Part shown: piece by piece, positions 8,185 to 17,856 of the stretch
How positions within the stretch are numbered: position 1 is the first letter of the stretch
How the letters are laid out: each line of letters opens with the position of its first letter
Assembly (NCBI RefSeq): GCF_021726475.1
Contig: NZ_JAKJRU010000002.1
Span: forward strand, 434,001-498,000
Origin: Pseudomonas oligotrophica
GTDB taxonomy: Bacteria; Pseudomonadota; Gammaproteobacteria; Pseudomonadales; Pseudomonadaceae
Length of the DNA: 64,000 nt
Direction of reading: 5' to 3'
The notes under the pieces: generated by a model
Database searches by the model: none
What the model was told of the DNA's origin: nothing
Seen by the model: only the letters and a program-made list of their open reading frames with translations
Position numbers and translations under genes: made by a program

Positions 8185-9447
8185 ATGGCGAAAATGAATG
8201 TTCAACAAGGGCTGATACTCGGCATGAGCACGGTGGCATTCACCATCTGCTTCATGGTCTGGATGATGTTTGCTGTGCTCGGCGTACCGATCAAGGAGAT
8301 CTTCCAGCTCAACGAGACCCAGTTCGGCCTGCTGGCCGCAACACCCGTTCTAACCGGTTCCCTGGTGCGCCTGCCGCTGGGCATGCTCACCGACAAGTTC
8401 GGCGGCCGCATCGTCTTCTTCGTGCTGATGCTGGTCTGCGTGCTGCCGATCTACCTGATCAGCGAGGCCACCGCCTACTGGCACTTCCTGGTGCTGGGAT
8501 TGTTCGTCGGCCTGGCCGGCGGTTCCTTCTCGGTGGGCATCGCCTATGTCGCCAAGTGGTTCGACAAGAGCACCCAGGGCCTGGCCATGGGCATCTTCGG
8601 CGCCGGCAACGCCGGTTCGGCGCTGACCAAGTTCATCGCCCCGGCGATCATCGCCGCGGCCAGCTGGCAGATGGTGCCCAAGGTCTACTCGGCGATCATG
8701 TTCATCACCGCGGTGCTGTTCTGGTTCCTCACCAGCGAGAACAAGGCGCACCGCGTGTCCACCAGCGTGACCTTCAAGAGCCAGCTGCAGGCGCTGAAGG
8801 ACCCGGCCGTGTGGCGCTACTGCCAGTACTACTCGATCGTCTTCGGCGGCTACGTCGCGCTCGCCCTGTGGATGACCAAGTACTACGTGCAGGAATACGG
8901 CTTCAACCTGCAGACCGCCGCGCTGCTGGCCGCCTGCTTCTCGCTGCCCGGCGGCGTGCTGCGCGCGGTGGGCGGCTGGATGTCCGACCGCTGGGGCGCG
9001 CAGAGCGTGACCTGGTGGGTGATGTGGGTGAGCTGGGTGTGCCTGTTCCTGCTGTCCTACCCGCAGACCAACTTCACCATCCAGACCGTCAACGGCCCGG
9101 CCAGCTTCCACATCGGCCTCAACGCCTGGGTGTTCACCGCGCTGCTGTTCATCGTCGGCATCGCCTTCGCCTTCGGAAAGGCCTCGGTCTTCAAGTACAT
9201 CTCCGACGACTACCCGCAAAACATGGGCGTGATCTCCGGGATCGTCGGCCTGGCCGGCGGCCTCGGCGGCTTCGTCCTGCCGATCATGTTCGGTGCCCTG
9301 GTGGACCTCACCGGCGTGCGTTCCTCGGCCTTCATGCTGCTCTACGGCGTCGTCTGGGTCTCCCTGATCTGGATGTACTTCAGCGAAATCCGCAAAACCC
9401 CCGTGATGGGCAAGGCCGGCCAGGGCCGGTTGTCGTCCGCGCCCTGA
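8185..9447 (+). CDS. narK1: Nitrate/nitrite MFS transporter NarK1
   Basis: A 420-residue NNP-family major facilitator with about 12 membrane helices. The first half carries SLVRLPLGMLTDKFGGR and the second half LRAVGGWMSDRWGAQ, the paired arginines that bind nitrate in NarK proteins, plus Gly-rich nitrate signature segments. Pseudomonas NarK1 is the nitrate/proton symport-type member of the tandem pair. GGGGAGGG at 8171-8178 sets the ATG at 8185. It is the first gene of the narK1K2GHJI operon; narK2 follows after 18 nt. Confidence 0.93.
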   Translation: MAKMNVQQGLILGMSTVAFTICFMVWMMFAVLGVPIKEIFQLNETQFGLLAATPVLTGSLVRLPLGMLTDKFGGRIVFFVLMLVCVLPIYLISEATAYWHFLVLGLFVGLAGGSFSVGIAYVAKWFDKSTQGLAMGIFGAGNAGSALTKFIAPAIIAAASWQMVPKVYSAIMFITAVLFWFLTSENKAHRVSTSVTFKSQLQALKDPAVWRYCQYYSIVFGGYVALALWMTKYYVQEYGFNLQTAALLAACFSLPGGVLRAVGGWMSDRWGAQSVTWWVMWVSWVCLFLLSYPQTNFTIQTVNGPASFHIGLNAWVFTALLFIVGIAFAFGKASVFKYISDDYPQNMGVISGIVGLAGGLGGFVLPIMFGALVDLTGVRSSAFMLLYGVVWVSLIWMYFSEIRKTPVMGKAGQGRLSSAP

Positions 9448-9465
9448 ACCTTCTGGAGAATGACC

Positions 9466-10878
9466 ATGACCGCACTCGTCAAACCCGCGGCCGGCAAGCC
9501 GCCCAAGCAGGGGCCGGTGATTCAGGACTGGCGTCCCGAGGACCCGCAGTTCTGGGCCGCCACCGGCAAGGCGATCGCCACCCGCAACCTGTGGATCTCG
9601 ATCCCCGCGCTGCTGCTGGCCTTCGCCGTATGGATGGTCTGGAGCACGGTGATCGTGCGCCTGAACGCCATCGGCTTCACCTTCAGCACCGACCAGCTGT
9701 TCTGGCTCGCCGCGCTGCCGGGCCTGTCCGGCGCCACGCTGCGCATCTTCTACTCGTTCATGGTGCCGATCTTCGGTGGCCGCCGCTGGACCGCCATCAG
9801 CACCGCCTCGCTGGCCATCCCGGCCTTGTGGATGGGCTTTGCGGTGCAGAATCCGGAGACGCCCTACAGCGTGTTCGTGATCATCGCGCTGCTGTGCGGC
9901 TTCGGTGGCGGCAACTTCGCCTCCTCGATGTCCAACATCAGCTTCTTCTACCCCAAGGCGCAGCAGGGCACCGCGCTCGGCCTGAACGCCGGCCTGGGCA
10001 ACCTCGGCGTCTCGGTGATGCAGTTCAGCGTGCCGCTGCTGATCGGCGTCGGCCTGTTCGGCGCCGCCGGCGGCCAGCCGCAGGACCTGGCCGATGGCAG
10101 CCAGCTGTGGCTGCAGAACGCCGGCTTCGTCTGGGTGCCGTTCATCCTCGCGGTGACCGTCGCCGCCTGGTTCGGCATGAACGACCTGAGCTCGGCCAAG
10201 GCCTCGTTCAGCGAGCAGGCGGTGATCTTCAAGCGCAAGCACAACTGGCTGATGTGCTGGCTGTACCTGGCCACCTTCGGCTCGTTCATCGGCTTCGCCG
10301 CGGCCTTCCCGATGCTGATCAAGACCTCCTTCCCGGACGTCAACCCGCTGAGCTTCGCCTTCCTCGGCCCGCTGGTCGGTGCGCTGGTGCGCCCGGTGGG
10401 TGGCTGGGTCGCCGACAAGCTGGGCGGCGCGCGCGTCACCCTGTGGAACTTCGTGGTGATGATCGGCGCGGTGTTCGGCGTGCTGAGCTTCCTGCCGGTG
10501 GCTGGGCAGAGCGGCAACTTCTACGGCTTCCTCGCCATGTTCATGCTGCTGTTCGTCACCACCGGCATCGGCAACGGTTCGACCTTCCGCATGATCCCGG
10601 TGATCTTCCGCACCCTGCACGAGCGTCGCGCCGGCAAGAACGCCGCCGCCCGCGAGGAAGCGCTGCGCGCCGCCGGCAAGGAGTCGGCCGCGGTGCTGGG
10701 CTTCAGCTCGGCGATCGGGGCCTTCGGTGCCTTCTTCATTCCCAAGTCGTTCGGCTCGTCCATCGCGCTGACCGGCGGCCCGGAAATGGCCCTTTACGGG
10801 TTCGTTGCCTACTACGTGACCTGCATCCTGGTGACCTGGTGGTGGTATTCGCGCAAGGGCGCCGAGACCCCCTGCTAG
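9466..10878 (+). CDS. narK2: Nitrate/nitrite antiporter NarK2
   Basis: A 470-residue NNP-family transporter with about 12 membrane helices and a longer hydrophilic N-terminus than NarK1 (ends about residue 45). Nitrate-binding arginines lie in LSGATLRIFYSF and LVGALVRPVGGW. NarK2-type proteins exchange nitrate for nitrite and support respiration. I prefer ATG 9466 because TGGAGA at 9454-9459 leaves a 6-nt spacer; an ATG at 9460 would abut the ribosome site. It is followed by a hairpin region before narG. Confidence 0.92.
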   Translation: MTALVKPAAGKPPKQGPVIQDWRPEDPQFWAATGKAIATRNLWISIPALLLAFAVWMVWSTVIVRLNAIGFTFSTDQLFWLAALPGLSGATLRIFYSFMVPIFGGRRWTAISTASLAIPALWMGFAVQNPETPYSVFVIIALLCGFGGGNFASSMSNISFFYPKAQQGTALGLNAGLGNLGVSVMQFSVPLLIGVGLFGAAGGQPQDLADGSQLWLQNAGFVWVPFILAVTVAAWFGMNDLSSAKASFSEQAVIFKRKHNWLMCWLYLATFGSFIGFAAAFPMLIKTSFPDVNPLSFAFLGPLVGALVRPVGGWVADKLGGARVTLWNFVVMIGAVFGVLSFLPVAGQSGNFYGFLAMFMLLFVTTGIGNGSTFRMIPVIFRTLHERRAGKNAAAREEALRAAGKESAAVLGFSSAIGAFGAFFIPKSFGSSIALTGGPEMALYGFVAYYVTCILVTWWWYSRKGAETPC

Positions 10879-10892
10879 GCCGGACGACCGCA

Positions 10893-10924
10893 TTAAAAAA
10901 AGAGCGCGGGCCCGGCCTGCGCTC
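10893..10924 (-). terminator. Hairpin with antisense-oriented T-run between narK2 and narG
   Basis: GAGCGC (10902-10907) pairs with GCGCTC (10919-10924), with further GGCC/GGCC pairing inside. On the plus strand it is preceded by A7 (10895-10901); read on the minus strand it is therefore a stem followed by T7, a textbook intrinsic terminator pointing away from narG. On the nar mRNA it is a hairpin without a U-tract, possibly an RNA processing or stability element. Confidence 0.55.
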
Positions 10925-10944
10925 AGCCTGAGAGGAAAGAAACG

Positions 10945-13900
10945 ATGAGCCACCTACTCGACCAGCTGCGTTTTTTCAATCGCAAGCAAGGAGAGTTCGC
11001 TGACGGGCATGGCGAGACCCGCATCGAATCCCGCGACTGGGAAAACGTCTATCGCTCGCGCTGGCAGTACGACAAGATCGTGCGCTCCACCCACGGGGTG
11101 AACTGCACCGGTTCGTGTTCCTGGAAGATCTACGTGAAGAACGGCCTGATCACCTGGGAAACCCAGCAGACCGACTACCCGCGCACCCGCAACGACCTGC
11201 CCAACCACGAGCCGCGGGGTTGCCCGCGTGGCGCCAGCTACAGCTGGTACATCTACAGTGCCAACCGCCTGAAGTACCCCAAGGTGCGCAAGCCGCTGCT
11301 CAAGCTGTGGCGCGAGGCGCGGCGCAACATGGCGCCGGTCGAGGCCTGGGCCAGCATCGTCGAGGACAAGACCAAGGCCGAGTCGTACAAGAGCAAGCGC
11401 GGCATGGGCGGCTTCATCCGCTCCAGCTGGGACGAGGTCAACGAGATCATCGCCGCGGCCAACGTCTACACCGTCAAGCAGTACGGCCCGGACCGCGTGG
11501 TCGGCTTCTCGCCGATCCCGGCGATGTCGATGGTGTCCTACGCCGCCGGTAGCCGCTACCTGTCGCTGATCGGTGGCGTCTGCCTGTCGTTCTACGACTG
11601 GTACTGCGACCTGCCGCCGTCCTCGCCGCAGGTGTGGGGCGAGCAGACCGACGTGCCGGAATCGGCCGACTGGTACAACTCCAACTACATCATCGCCTGG
11701 GGCTCCAACGTCCCGCAGACGCGTACCCCGGACGCGCACTTCTTCACCGAGGTCCGCTACAAGGGCACCAAGACCGTGTCCATCACCCCGGACTACTCCG
11801 AGGTGGCCAAGCTCACCGACCTCTGGCTCAACCCCAAGCAGGGCACCGACGCCGCGCTGGCCCAGGCCTTCGCCCACGTCATCTTCAAAGAGTTCCACCT
11901 GCAGAACCCGAGCGCCTACTTCACCGACTACGCCAAGCGCTACACCGACCTGCCGATGCTGGTGCTGCTCGACGAGAAGAACGGCAGCTACGTCGCCGAC
12001 CGCTTCCTGCGCGCCTCGGACCTCGCCGACAACCTCGGCCAGGACAACAACCCCGAATGGAAGACCATCGGCGTCGACGCCGACGGCGGGCTGGTCTCGC
12101 CGCAGGGCTCGATCGGCTACCGCTGGGGCGAGAAGGGCAAGTGGAACATCGAGGCCCGCGAGGGCGGCGAGGGGCGCGAGGTCGACCTGAAGCTGAGCCA
12201 GATCGGCGGCGAGAGCGCCGAGGTGGCCTTCCCCTATTTCGGCGGCCAGACCCACGAGTACTTCACTGCCGTCGAAGGTGACGATGTCCAGCTGCGCCGC
12301 GTGCCGGTGAGCAGCGTCACCCTGGCCGACGGGCGCAGCGCCAAGGTCGCCACCGTGTTCGACCTGATGGCCGCCAACCTCGGCATCGACCGTGGCCTGG
12401 GTGGCGCCAACGTCGCCTCCAGCTACGACGACGCCAGCGTCCCCGGCACCCCGGCCTGGCAGGAAAAGATCACCGGTGTCGCGCGCGAGAAGGCCATCCA
12501 GATCGCCCGTGAATTCGCCGACAACGCCGACAAGACCCATGGCCGTTCCATGATCATCGTCGGTGCGGCGATGAACCACTGGTACCACATGGACATGAAC
12601 TACCGCGGGCTGATCAACATGCTCATGCTCTGCGGTTGCGTCGGCCAGACTGGCGGTGGCTGGGCCCACTACGTTGGCCAGGAGAAGCTGCGCCCGCAGT
12701 GCGGCTGGCTGCCGCTGGCCTTTGGCCTGGACTGGAGCCGTCCGCCGCGCCAGATGAACGGCACCAGCTTCTTCTACAACCACAGCTCGCAGTGGCGCCA
12801 CGAGAAGATGAGCATCCACGAAGTGCTCTCGCCGCTGGCCGACAAGTCGCAGTTCCCCGAGCACATGCTCGACTACAACATCCGCGCCGAGCGCGCCGGC
12901 TGGCTGCCGAGCGCCCCGCAGCTCAACCGCAACCCGCTGCAGATCTGCCGCGACGCCGAAGCGGCCGGGCTGTCGCCGGTCGACTACGTGGTCAAGTCGC
13001 TGAAGGACGGCTCGCTGCGCTTCTCCTGCGAGCAGCCGGACAGCCCGGAAAACTTCCCGCGCAACATGTTCGTCTGGCGTTCCAACCTGCTGGGCTCCTC
13101 CGGCAAGGGCCACGAGTACATGCTCAAGTACCTCTTGGGCACCAAGAACGGCGTGATGAACGAGGACATCGGCAAGCGCGGCGGCTTCAAGCCGACCGAG
13201 GCCGAGTGGCAGGACGAGGGCGCCATCGGCAAGCTCGACCTGGTCACCACCCTCGACTTCCGCATGTCCTCGACCTGCGTGTACTCCGACATCGTCCTGC
13301 CGACCGCGACCTGGTACGAGAAGGACGACATGAACACCTCGGACATGCACCCCTTCATCCACCCGCTGTCGGCGGCGATCGACCCGGCCTGGGAAGCCAA
13401 GTCCGACTGGGAGATCTACAAGGGCATCGCCAAGGCGTTCTCCGATATGGCCGTCGGCCACCTCGGCGTCGAGAAGGACCTGGTCACCGTGCCGCTGCTG
13501 CACGATACCCCCAGCGAGCTGGCCCAGCCGTTCGGCGGCAGCGACTGGAAGACCGAAGGCAAGGACCCGGTGCCGGGCAAGAACTGCCCGAACATGGCGG
13601 TGGTCGAGCGCGACTACCCGAACACCTACAAGAAGTTCACCTCCCTCGGCCCGCTGCTCGACAAGCTGGGCAACGGCGGCAAGGGCATCAACTGGAACAC
13701 CGAGCACGAGGTCGAGTTCCTCGGCGAGCTGAACTACAAGGTGCGCGAGGAAGGTGTCAGCAAGGGCCGGCCGAAGATCGAATCGGCCATCGACGCCGCC
13801 GAGGTGATCCTCAGCCTGGCGCCGGAAACCAACGGCCACGTCGCCGTGAAGGCCTGGGCCGCGCTGTCGGAATTCACCGGTCGCGACCACAGCCACCTGG

Positions 13901-14694
13901 CGCTGCCCAAGGAGCACGAGGCGATTCGCTTCCGTGACATCCAGGCGCAGCCGCGCAAGATCATCTCCAGCCCGACCTGGTCCGGCCTGGAAGACGAGCA
14001 CGTGTCGTACAACGCCGGCTACACCAATGTCCACGAGCTGATCCCGTGGCGCACCATCACCGGTCGCCAGCAGTTCTACCAGGATCACCCCTGGATGCTG
14101 GCCTTCGGTGAAGGGCTGCAGAGCTACCGGCCGCCGATCAACACCCGCTCGACCGGCTACGTGAAGGGCAAGATGTCCAACGGCAACCCGGAGATCTGCC
14201 TGAACTGGATCACCCCGCACCAGAAGTGGGGCATCCACTCCACCTACACCGACAACCTGATCATGCTGACCCTGAGCCGTGGCGGCCCGATCGTCTGGAT
14301 GAGCGAGATCGACGCGAAGAAGGTCGGCATCGAGGACAACGACTGGATCGAGTGCTTCAACGCCAACGGTGCGCTGACCGCCCGTGCGGTGGTCAGCCAG
14401 CGGGTCAAGGAAGGCATGGTGATGATGTACCACGCCCAGGAACGCATCGTGAACGTGCCCGGCGCCGAGAGCACCAAGACCCGCGGCGGCCACCACAACT
14501 CGGTGACCCGCGTGGTGCTCAAGCCCACCCACATGATCGGCGGCTACGCCCAGCTGGCGTACGGCTTCAACTACTACGGCACCGTGGGTTGCAACCGCGA
14601 CGAGTTCGTCGTGGTGCGCAAGATGAACAAGGTCGACTGGCTCGATGGCCCCAATGGCAACGAGCTGCCGCAACCCCTGCCGCAAGATATCTGA
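10945..14694 (+). CDS. narG: Respiratory nitrate reductase alpha subunit NarG
   Basis: 1249 residues, normal for NarG (about 1245-1260). It reduces nitrate to nitrite at a bis-MGD molybdenum centre on the cytoplasmic side. The N-terminal block HGVNCTGSCSWKIYVKNG holds the His/Cys ligands of the FS0 4Fe-4S cluster; NYIIAWGSNVPQTRTPDAH includes the region of the molybdenum-ligating Asp; dinucleotide-binding segments follow to the C-terminus (YGFNYYGTVGCNRDEFV). A ribosome site GAGAGGAAAG lies at 10931-10940. It is followed by narH after 12 nt, and forms the NarGHI complex in the inner membrane with NarJ-assisted maturation. Confidence 0.98.
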   Translation: MSHLLDQLRFFNRKQGEFADGHGETRIESRDWENVYRSRWQYDKIVRSTHGVNCTGSCSWKIYVKNGLITWETQQTDYPRTRNDLPNHEPRGCPRGASYSWYIYSANRLKYPKVRKPLLKLWREARRNMAPVEAWASIVEDKTKAESYKSKRGMGGFIRSSWDEVNEIIAAANVYTVKQYGPDRVVGFSPIPAMSMVSYAAGSRYLSLIGGVCLSFYDWYCDLPPSSPQVWGEQTDVPESADWYNSNYIIAWGSNVPQTRTPDAHFFTEVRYKGTKTVSITPDYSEVAKLTDLWLNPKQGTDAALAQAFAHVIFKEFHLQNPSAYFTDYAKRYTDLPMLVLLDEKNGSYVADRFLRASDLADNLGQDNNPEWKTIGVDADGGLVSPQGSIGYRWGEKGKWNIEAREGGEGREVDLKLSQIGGESAEVAFPYFGGQTHEYFTAVEGDDVQLRRVPVSSVTLADGRSAKVATVFDLMAANLGIDRGLGGANVASSYDDASVPGTPAWQEKITGVAREKAIQIAREFADNADKTHGRSMIIVGAAMNHWYHMDMNYRGLINMLMLCGCVGQTGGGWAHYVGQEKLRPQCGWLPLAFGLDWSRPPRQMNGTSFFYNHSSQWRHEKMSIHEVLSPLADKSQFPEHMLDYNIRAERAGWLPSAPQLNRNPLQICRDAEAAGLSPVDYVVKSLKDGSLRFSCEQPDSPENFPRNMFVWRSNLLGSSGKGHEYMLKYLLGTKNGVMNEDIGKRGGFKPTEAEWQDEGAIGKLDLVTTLDFRMSSTCVYSDIVLPTATWYEKDDMNTSDMHPFIHPLSAAIDPAWEAKSDWEIYKGIAKAFSDMAVGHLGVEKDLVTVPLLHDTPSELAQPFGGSDWKTEGKDPVPGKNCPNMAVVERDYPNTYKKFTSLGPLLDKLGNGGKGINWNTEHEVEFLGELNYKVREEGVSKGRPKIESAIDAAEVILSLAPETNGHVAVKAWAALSEFTGRDHSHLALPKEHEAIRFRDIQAQPRKIISSPTWSGLEDEHVSYNAGYTNVHELIPWRTITGRQQFYQDHPWMLAFGEGLQSYRPPINTRSTGYVKGKMSNGNPEICLNWITPHQKWGIHSTYTDNLIMLTLSRGGPIVWMSEIDAKKVGIEDNDWIECFNANGALTARAVVSQRVKEGMVMMYHAQERIVNVPGAESTKTRGGHHNSVTRVVLKPTHMIGGYAQLAYGFNYYGTVGCNRDEFVVVRKMNKVDWLDGPNGNELPQPLPQDI

Positions 14695-14706
14695 GGATTT
14701 GATGCC

Positions 14707-16245
14707 ATGAAGATTCGTTCACAAGTTGGCATGGTGTTGAACCTGGACAAGTGCATCGGGTGCCACACCTGTTCGATCACCTGCAAGAACGTCTGGACCA
14801 GCCGCGAAGGCATGGAATACGCCTGGTTCAACAACGTCGAGACCAAGCCCGGGATCGGCTACCCGAAGGAATGGGAAAACCAGGACAAGTGGAAGGGTGG
14901 CTGGGTGCGCAACGGCGACGGCACCATCAACCCGAAGATCGGCGGCAAGTTCCGCGTGCTGGCGAACATCTTCGCCAACCCGGACCTGCCCTCGATCGAC
15001 GACTACTACGAGCCGTTCGACTTCGACTACCAGAACCTGCACACCGCACCGATCTCCGACCACCAGCCGGTGGCCCGCCCGCGCTCGCTGATTTCCGGCC
15101 AGCGCATGCAGAAGATCGAGTGGGGCCCGAACTGGGAGGAAATCCTCGGCACCGAGTTCGCCAAGCGCCGCAAGGACAAGAACTTCGACAAGGTGCAAGC
15201 CGACATCTACGGCGAGTACGAGAACACCTTCATGATGTACCTGCCGCGCCTGTGCGAGCACTGCCTCAACCCGGCGTGCGCGGCCTCCTGCCCGAGCGGC
15301 GCGATCTACAAGCGCGAAGAGGACGGCATCGTCCTCATCGACCAGGAGAAGTGCCGCGGCTGGCGGATGTGCATCAGCGGCTGCCCGTACAAGAAGATCT
15401 ACTTCAACTGGAAGAGCGGCAAATCCGAGAAGTGCATCTTCTGCTTCCCGCGCATCGAGGCCGGCATGCCGACCGTCTGCGCCGAGACCTGCGTGGGCCG
15501 CATCCGCTACCTGGGCGTGCTGCTGTACGACGCCGACCGCATCCATGAAGTGGCCAGCACCGTCAACGAGCAGGACCTGTACCAGAAGCAGCTGGAGATC
15601 TTCCTCGACCCGTTCGATCCGAAGGTCATCGAGCAGGCGCTCGACGACGGCGTGCCGATGTCGGTGATCGAGGCCGCGCAGAAGTCGCCGGTCTACAAGA
15701 TGGCGGTGGACTGGAAGCTGGCCCTGCCGCTGCACCCCGAATACCGCACCCTGCCGATGGTCTGGTACGTGCCGCCGCTGTCGCCGATCCAGAACGCCGC
15801 CAGCGCCGGCCACGTCAGCATGGACGGCGTGCTGCCGGACGTCGACAGCCTGCGCATCCCGCTGCGCTACCTGGCCAACCTGCTCACCGCCGGTGACGAG
15901 AAGCCGGTCAAGCTGGCGCTCAAGCGGATGCTCGCCATGCGTGCCTACAAGCGTGCCGAGCAGGTCGATGGCGTGCAGGACCTCAAGGTGCTGGAGAGCG
16001 TCGGGCTGAGCGTCGACCAGGTCGAGGACATGTACCGCTACCTGGCCATCGCCAACTACGAGGACCGCTACGTGATCCCCTCGGCGCACCGCGAAGAAGC
16101 CGCCAGCGACGCCTTCGCCGAGCGCTCGGGCTGCGGCTTCAGCTTCGGCAGCGGCTGCTCGGGCAGCTCGGACACCAACATGTTCGGCGCGAAGAAGGCC
16201 AACCGCCGCGACATCATCAAGACCGTCCAGCTGTGGGAGGACTGA
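14707..16245 (+). CDS. narH: Respiratory nitrate reductase beta subunit NarH
   Basis: A 512-residue iron-sulfur electron-transfer subunit. Four Cys clusters are visible: CIGCHTCSITC near residue 16, CEHCLNPACAASC around 184, CRGWRMCISGC around 217, and CIFC with later Cys around 244-263. The third cluster has Trp in place of one Cys (CRGWRMC), the hallmark of the 3Fe-4S centre FS4. It passes electrons from NarI hemes to NarG. The C-terminus is slightly Cys-rich (SGCGFSFGSGC). It lies 12 nt after narG and 2 nt before narJ. Confidence 0.98.
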   Translation: MKIRSQVGMVLNLDKCIGCHTCSITCKNVWTSREGMEYAWFNNVETKPGIGYPKEWENQDKWKGGWVRNGDGTINPKIGGKFRVLANIFANPDLPSIDDYYEPFDFDYQNLHTAPISDHQPVARPRSLISGQRMQKIEWGPNWEEILGTEFAKRRKDKNFDKVQADIYGEYENTFMMYLPRLCEHCLNPACAASCPSGAIYKREEDGIVLIDQEKCRGWRMCISGCPYKKIYFNWKSGKSEKCIFCFPRIEAGMPTVCAETCVGRIRYLGVLLYDADRIHEVASTVNEQDLYQKQLEIFLDPFDPKVIEQALDDGVPMSVIEAAQKSPVYKMAVDWKLALPLHPEYRTLPMVWYVPPLSPIQNAASAGHVSMDGVLPDVDSLRIPLRYLANLLTAGDEKPVKLALKRMLAMRAYKRAEQVDGVQDLKVLESVGLSVDQVEDMYRYLAIANYEDRYVIPSAHREEAASDAFAERSGCGFSFGSGCSGSSDTNMFGAKKANRRDIIKTVQLWED

Positions 16246-16247
16246 GC

Positions 16248-17000
16248 ATGAAGATCCTCAAGGTGATCTCCCTGCTGCTCGACTACCCCGACGAGCATCT
16301 GCTCGACGGGCGTCAGGAGCTGGCGCAGGTGATCGCCTCGGCCCGCGAGATCAGCCCGGAGCAGCGCATCGCGCTGCGCCGGCTGCTCGACGCGCTGACC
16401 GAGGACGATCTGATGGACGTGCAGGAGCGCTACACCGAGCTGTTCGACCGCGGCCGCACGCTCTCGCTGCTGCTGTTCGAACACGTGCATGGCGAGTCGC
16501 GTGACCGCGGCCAGGCCATGGTCGACCTGATGGCACAGTACGAAGCCGCCGGGTTCGCCATCGGCGTGCGCGAGCTGCCGGACTACATCCCGCTGTACCT
16601 CGAGTACCTCGCCACCCGCGAGGACCTCGAGGCCCGCGAGGGGCTGGCCGACGTCGCGCACCTGCTGGCGCTGCTGGCTGCACGCCTGGAGGAGCGCGAA
16701 AGCCCGCATGCCGCGTGCTTCCACGCGCTGCTGCAGATCGCCGGGCAGGTGGTCGAGCAGGCCGTTGGCGAGCTGCGCGAGCAGGTCGCCAGCGAGGTGC
16801 GCGACGACTCGCTCGAGGCACTGGACAAGGTCTGGGAGGAAGAACAGGTGAACTTCCTCCAGGCCGAGCAGCAGGATCGCTGCCCGTCCATGCCGGGCGG
16901 CCCGGGCAAGGCCCGCGAAGAAACCCCGGTGCCGCTGCACTGGACCGATTTCAAGCAAGACGGGCAAGCCGCGCTGGCCCAGGAGGTGCGCAATGTCTAA
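16248..17000 (+). CDS. narJ: Nitrate reductase assembly chaperone NarJ
   Basis: A 250-residue all-helical TorD/NarJ family chaperone that binds the NarG N-terminus and helps cofactor insertion and membrane docking of NarGH. Seen: the NarJ N-terminal LLDYPDEHLL and the FDRGRTLSLLLFEHVHGESRDRG block. ATG 16248 follows the narH stop by 2 nt with GGGAGGACTG upstream. The 3' end overlaps narI by 8 nt. Confidence 0.96.
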   Translation: MKILKVISLLLDYPDEHLLDGRQELAQVIASAREISPEQRIALRRLLDALTEDDLMDVQERYTELFDRGRTLSLLLFEHVHGESRDRGQAMVDLMAQYEAAGFAIGVRELPDYIPLYLEYLATREDLEAREGLADVAHLLALLAARLEERESPHAACFHALLQIAGQVVEQAVGELREQVASEVRDDSLEALDKVWEEEQVNFLQAEQQDRCPSMPGGPGKAREETPVPLHWTDFKQDGQAALAQEVRNV

Positions 17001-17787
17001 CTTCAATTTCCTGCTGTTCGGGGTCTACCCCTACATCGCCCTGGCGGTCTGCCTGATCGGCAGCTGGGCGCGCTTCGACCTGTCGCAGTACAGCTGGAAG
17101 GCTGGCTCCAGCCAGATGCTCCAGCCCAAGGGCATGCGCCTGGCGAGCAACCTGTTCCACGTCGGGGTGATCTTCATCCTCGCCGGCCACTTCGTCGGCC
17201 TGCTGACGCCCGAGGCGGTCTACCACTCGTTCATCAGCAGCGGTGCCAAGCAGGTGGTGGCGATGGTCTCCGGCGGCTTCTTCGGCGTGCTCTGCCTGAT
17301 CGGCCTGGTCATGCTGATCCAGCGCCGGCTGAACGATCCGCGCGTGCGGGCCAGCTCGAACAAGAGCGACATCATGATCCTCTTCGTGCTGCTGGCTCAG
17401 CTGGTGCTCGGCCTGCTGACCATCTTCGCCTCGCTCGGCCATCTCGATGGCTCGGTGATGGTGCTGCTGGGCACCTGGGCGCAGAGCGTGGTGACGCTGC
17501 AGCCGGTCAAGGCCGCGGGCGCCATCGAGACCGTCAGCATCGTCTACAAGCTGCACGTGTTCCTCGGCCTGACCCTGTTCGTGCTGTTCCCCTTCACCCG
17601 CCTGGTGCACATCGTCAGCGCACCGGTGTGGTACCTGGGCCGGCGCTACCAGATCGTCCGCCAGAAAGGCGTCAAGCCGATGGCCAAGCGGGCCAAGCGC
17701 CCGGTGGGCTACCAGGCACCGGCACGCGCCGCGGCAACGCCGGCGCCGGGCCTGGCCACCGCCAAGTCCAAGGACAGCGTGCACTGA
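16993..17787 (+). CDS. narI: Respiratory nitrate reductase gamma subunit NarI
   Basis: A 264-residue diheme cytochrome b with five membrane helices; it oxidises quinol and passes electrons to NarH. Axial histidines are H56 and H66 (LFHVGVIFILAGHF) and H188 and H206 (KLHVFLGL ... LVHIVSAP). Typical NarI is about 225 residues; the last about 38 residues are a basic Ala/Pro-rich tail beyond the usual end. It overlaps narJ by 8 nt. A GC hairpin follows in the gap before the parvulin gene. Confidence 0.96.
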   Translation: MSNFNFLLFGVYPYIALAVCLIGSWARFDLSQYSWKAGSSQMLQPKGMRLASNLFHVGVIFILAGHFVGLLTPEAVYHSFISSGAKQVVAMVSGGFFGVLCLIGLVMLIQRRLNDPRVRASSNKSDIMILFVLLAQLVLGLLTIFASLGHLDGSVMVLLGTWAQSVVTLQPVKAAGAIETVSIVYKLHVFLGLTLFVLFPFTRLVHIVSAPVWYLGRRYQIVRQKGVKPMAKRAKRPVGYQAPARAAATPAPGLATAKSKDSVH

Positions 17788-17793
17788 GCAGGC

Positions 17794-17817
17794 GCGGCCG
17801 GCGTGCGCGCCGGCCGC
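17794..17817. other. Strong intercistronic hairpin after narI
   Basis: A perfect 10-bp stem (GCGGCCGGCG / CGCCGGCCGC) closed by TGCG. No T-run follows, so it is more likely to stabilise the narGHJI mRNA 3' end or cause partial attenuation than to terminate fully before the parvulin and moaA genes. Confidence 0.5.
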
Positions 17818-17856
17818 AGCCGATACGAGATTCCAGTTTCAGAGAGGTAGGCCGTC

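Noticed and set aside
8350-10953. An 867-codon minus-strand open frame across narK1/narK2
   Set aside because: Low-complexity His/Glu/Gly/Gln-rich product, antisense to two clear transporters, no ribosome site.
10954-14685. A 1243-codon open frame antisense to narG
   Set aside because: Its composition is Val/Leu/Ala/His/Arg-rich with no domain; it mirrors the codon bias of narG on the other strand. narG is certain.
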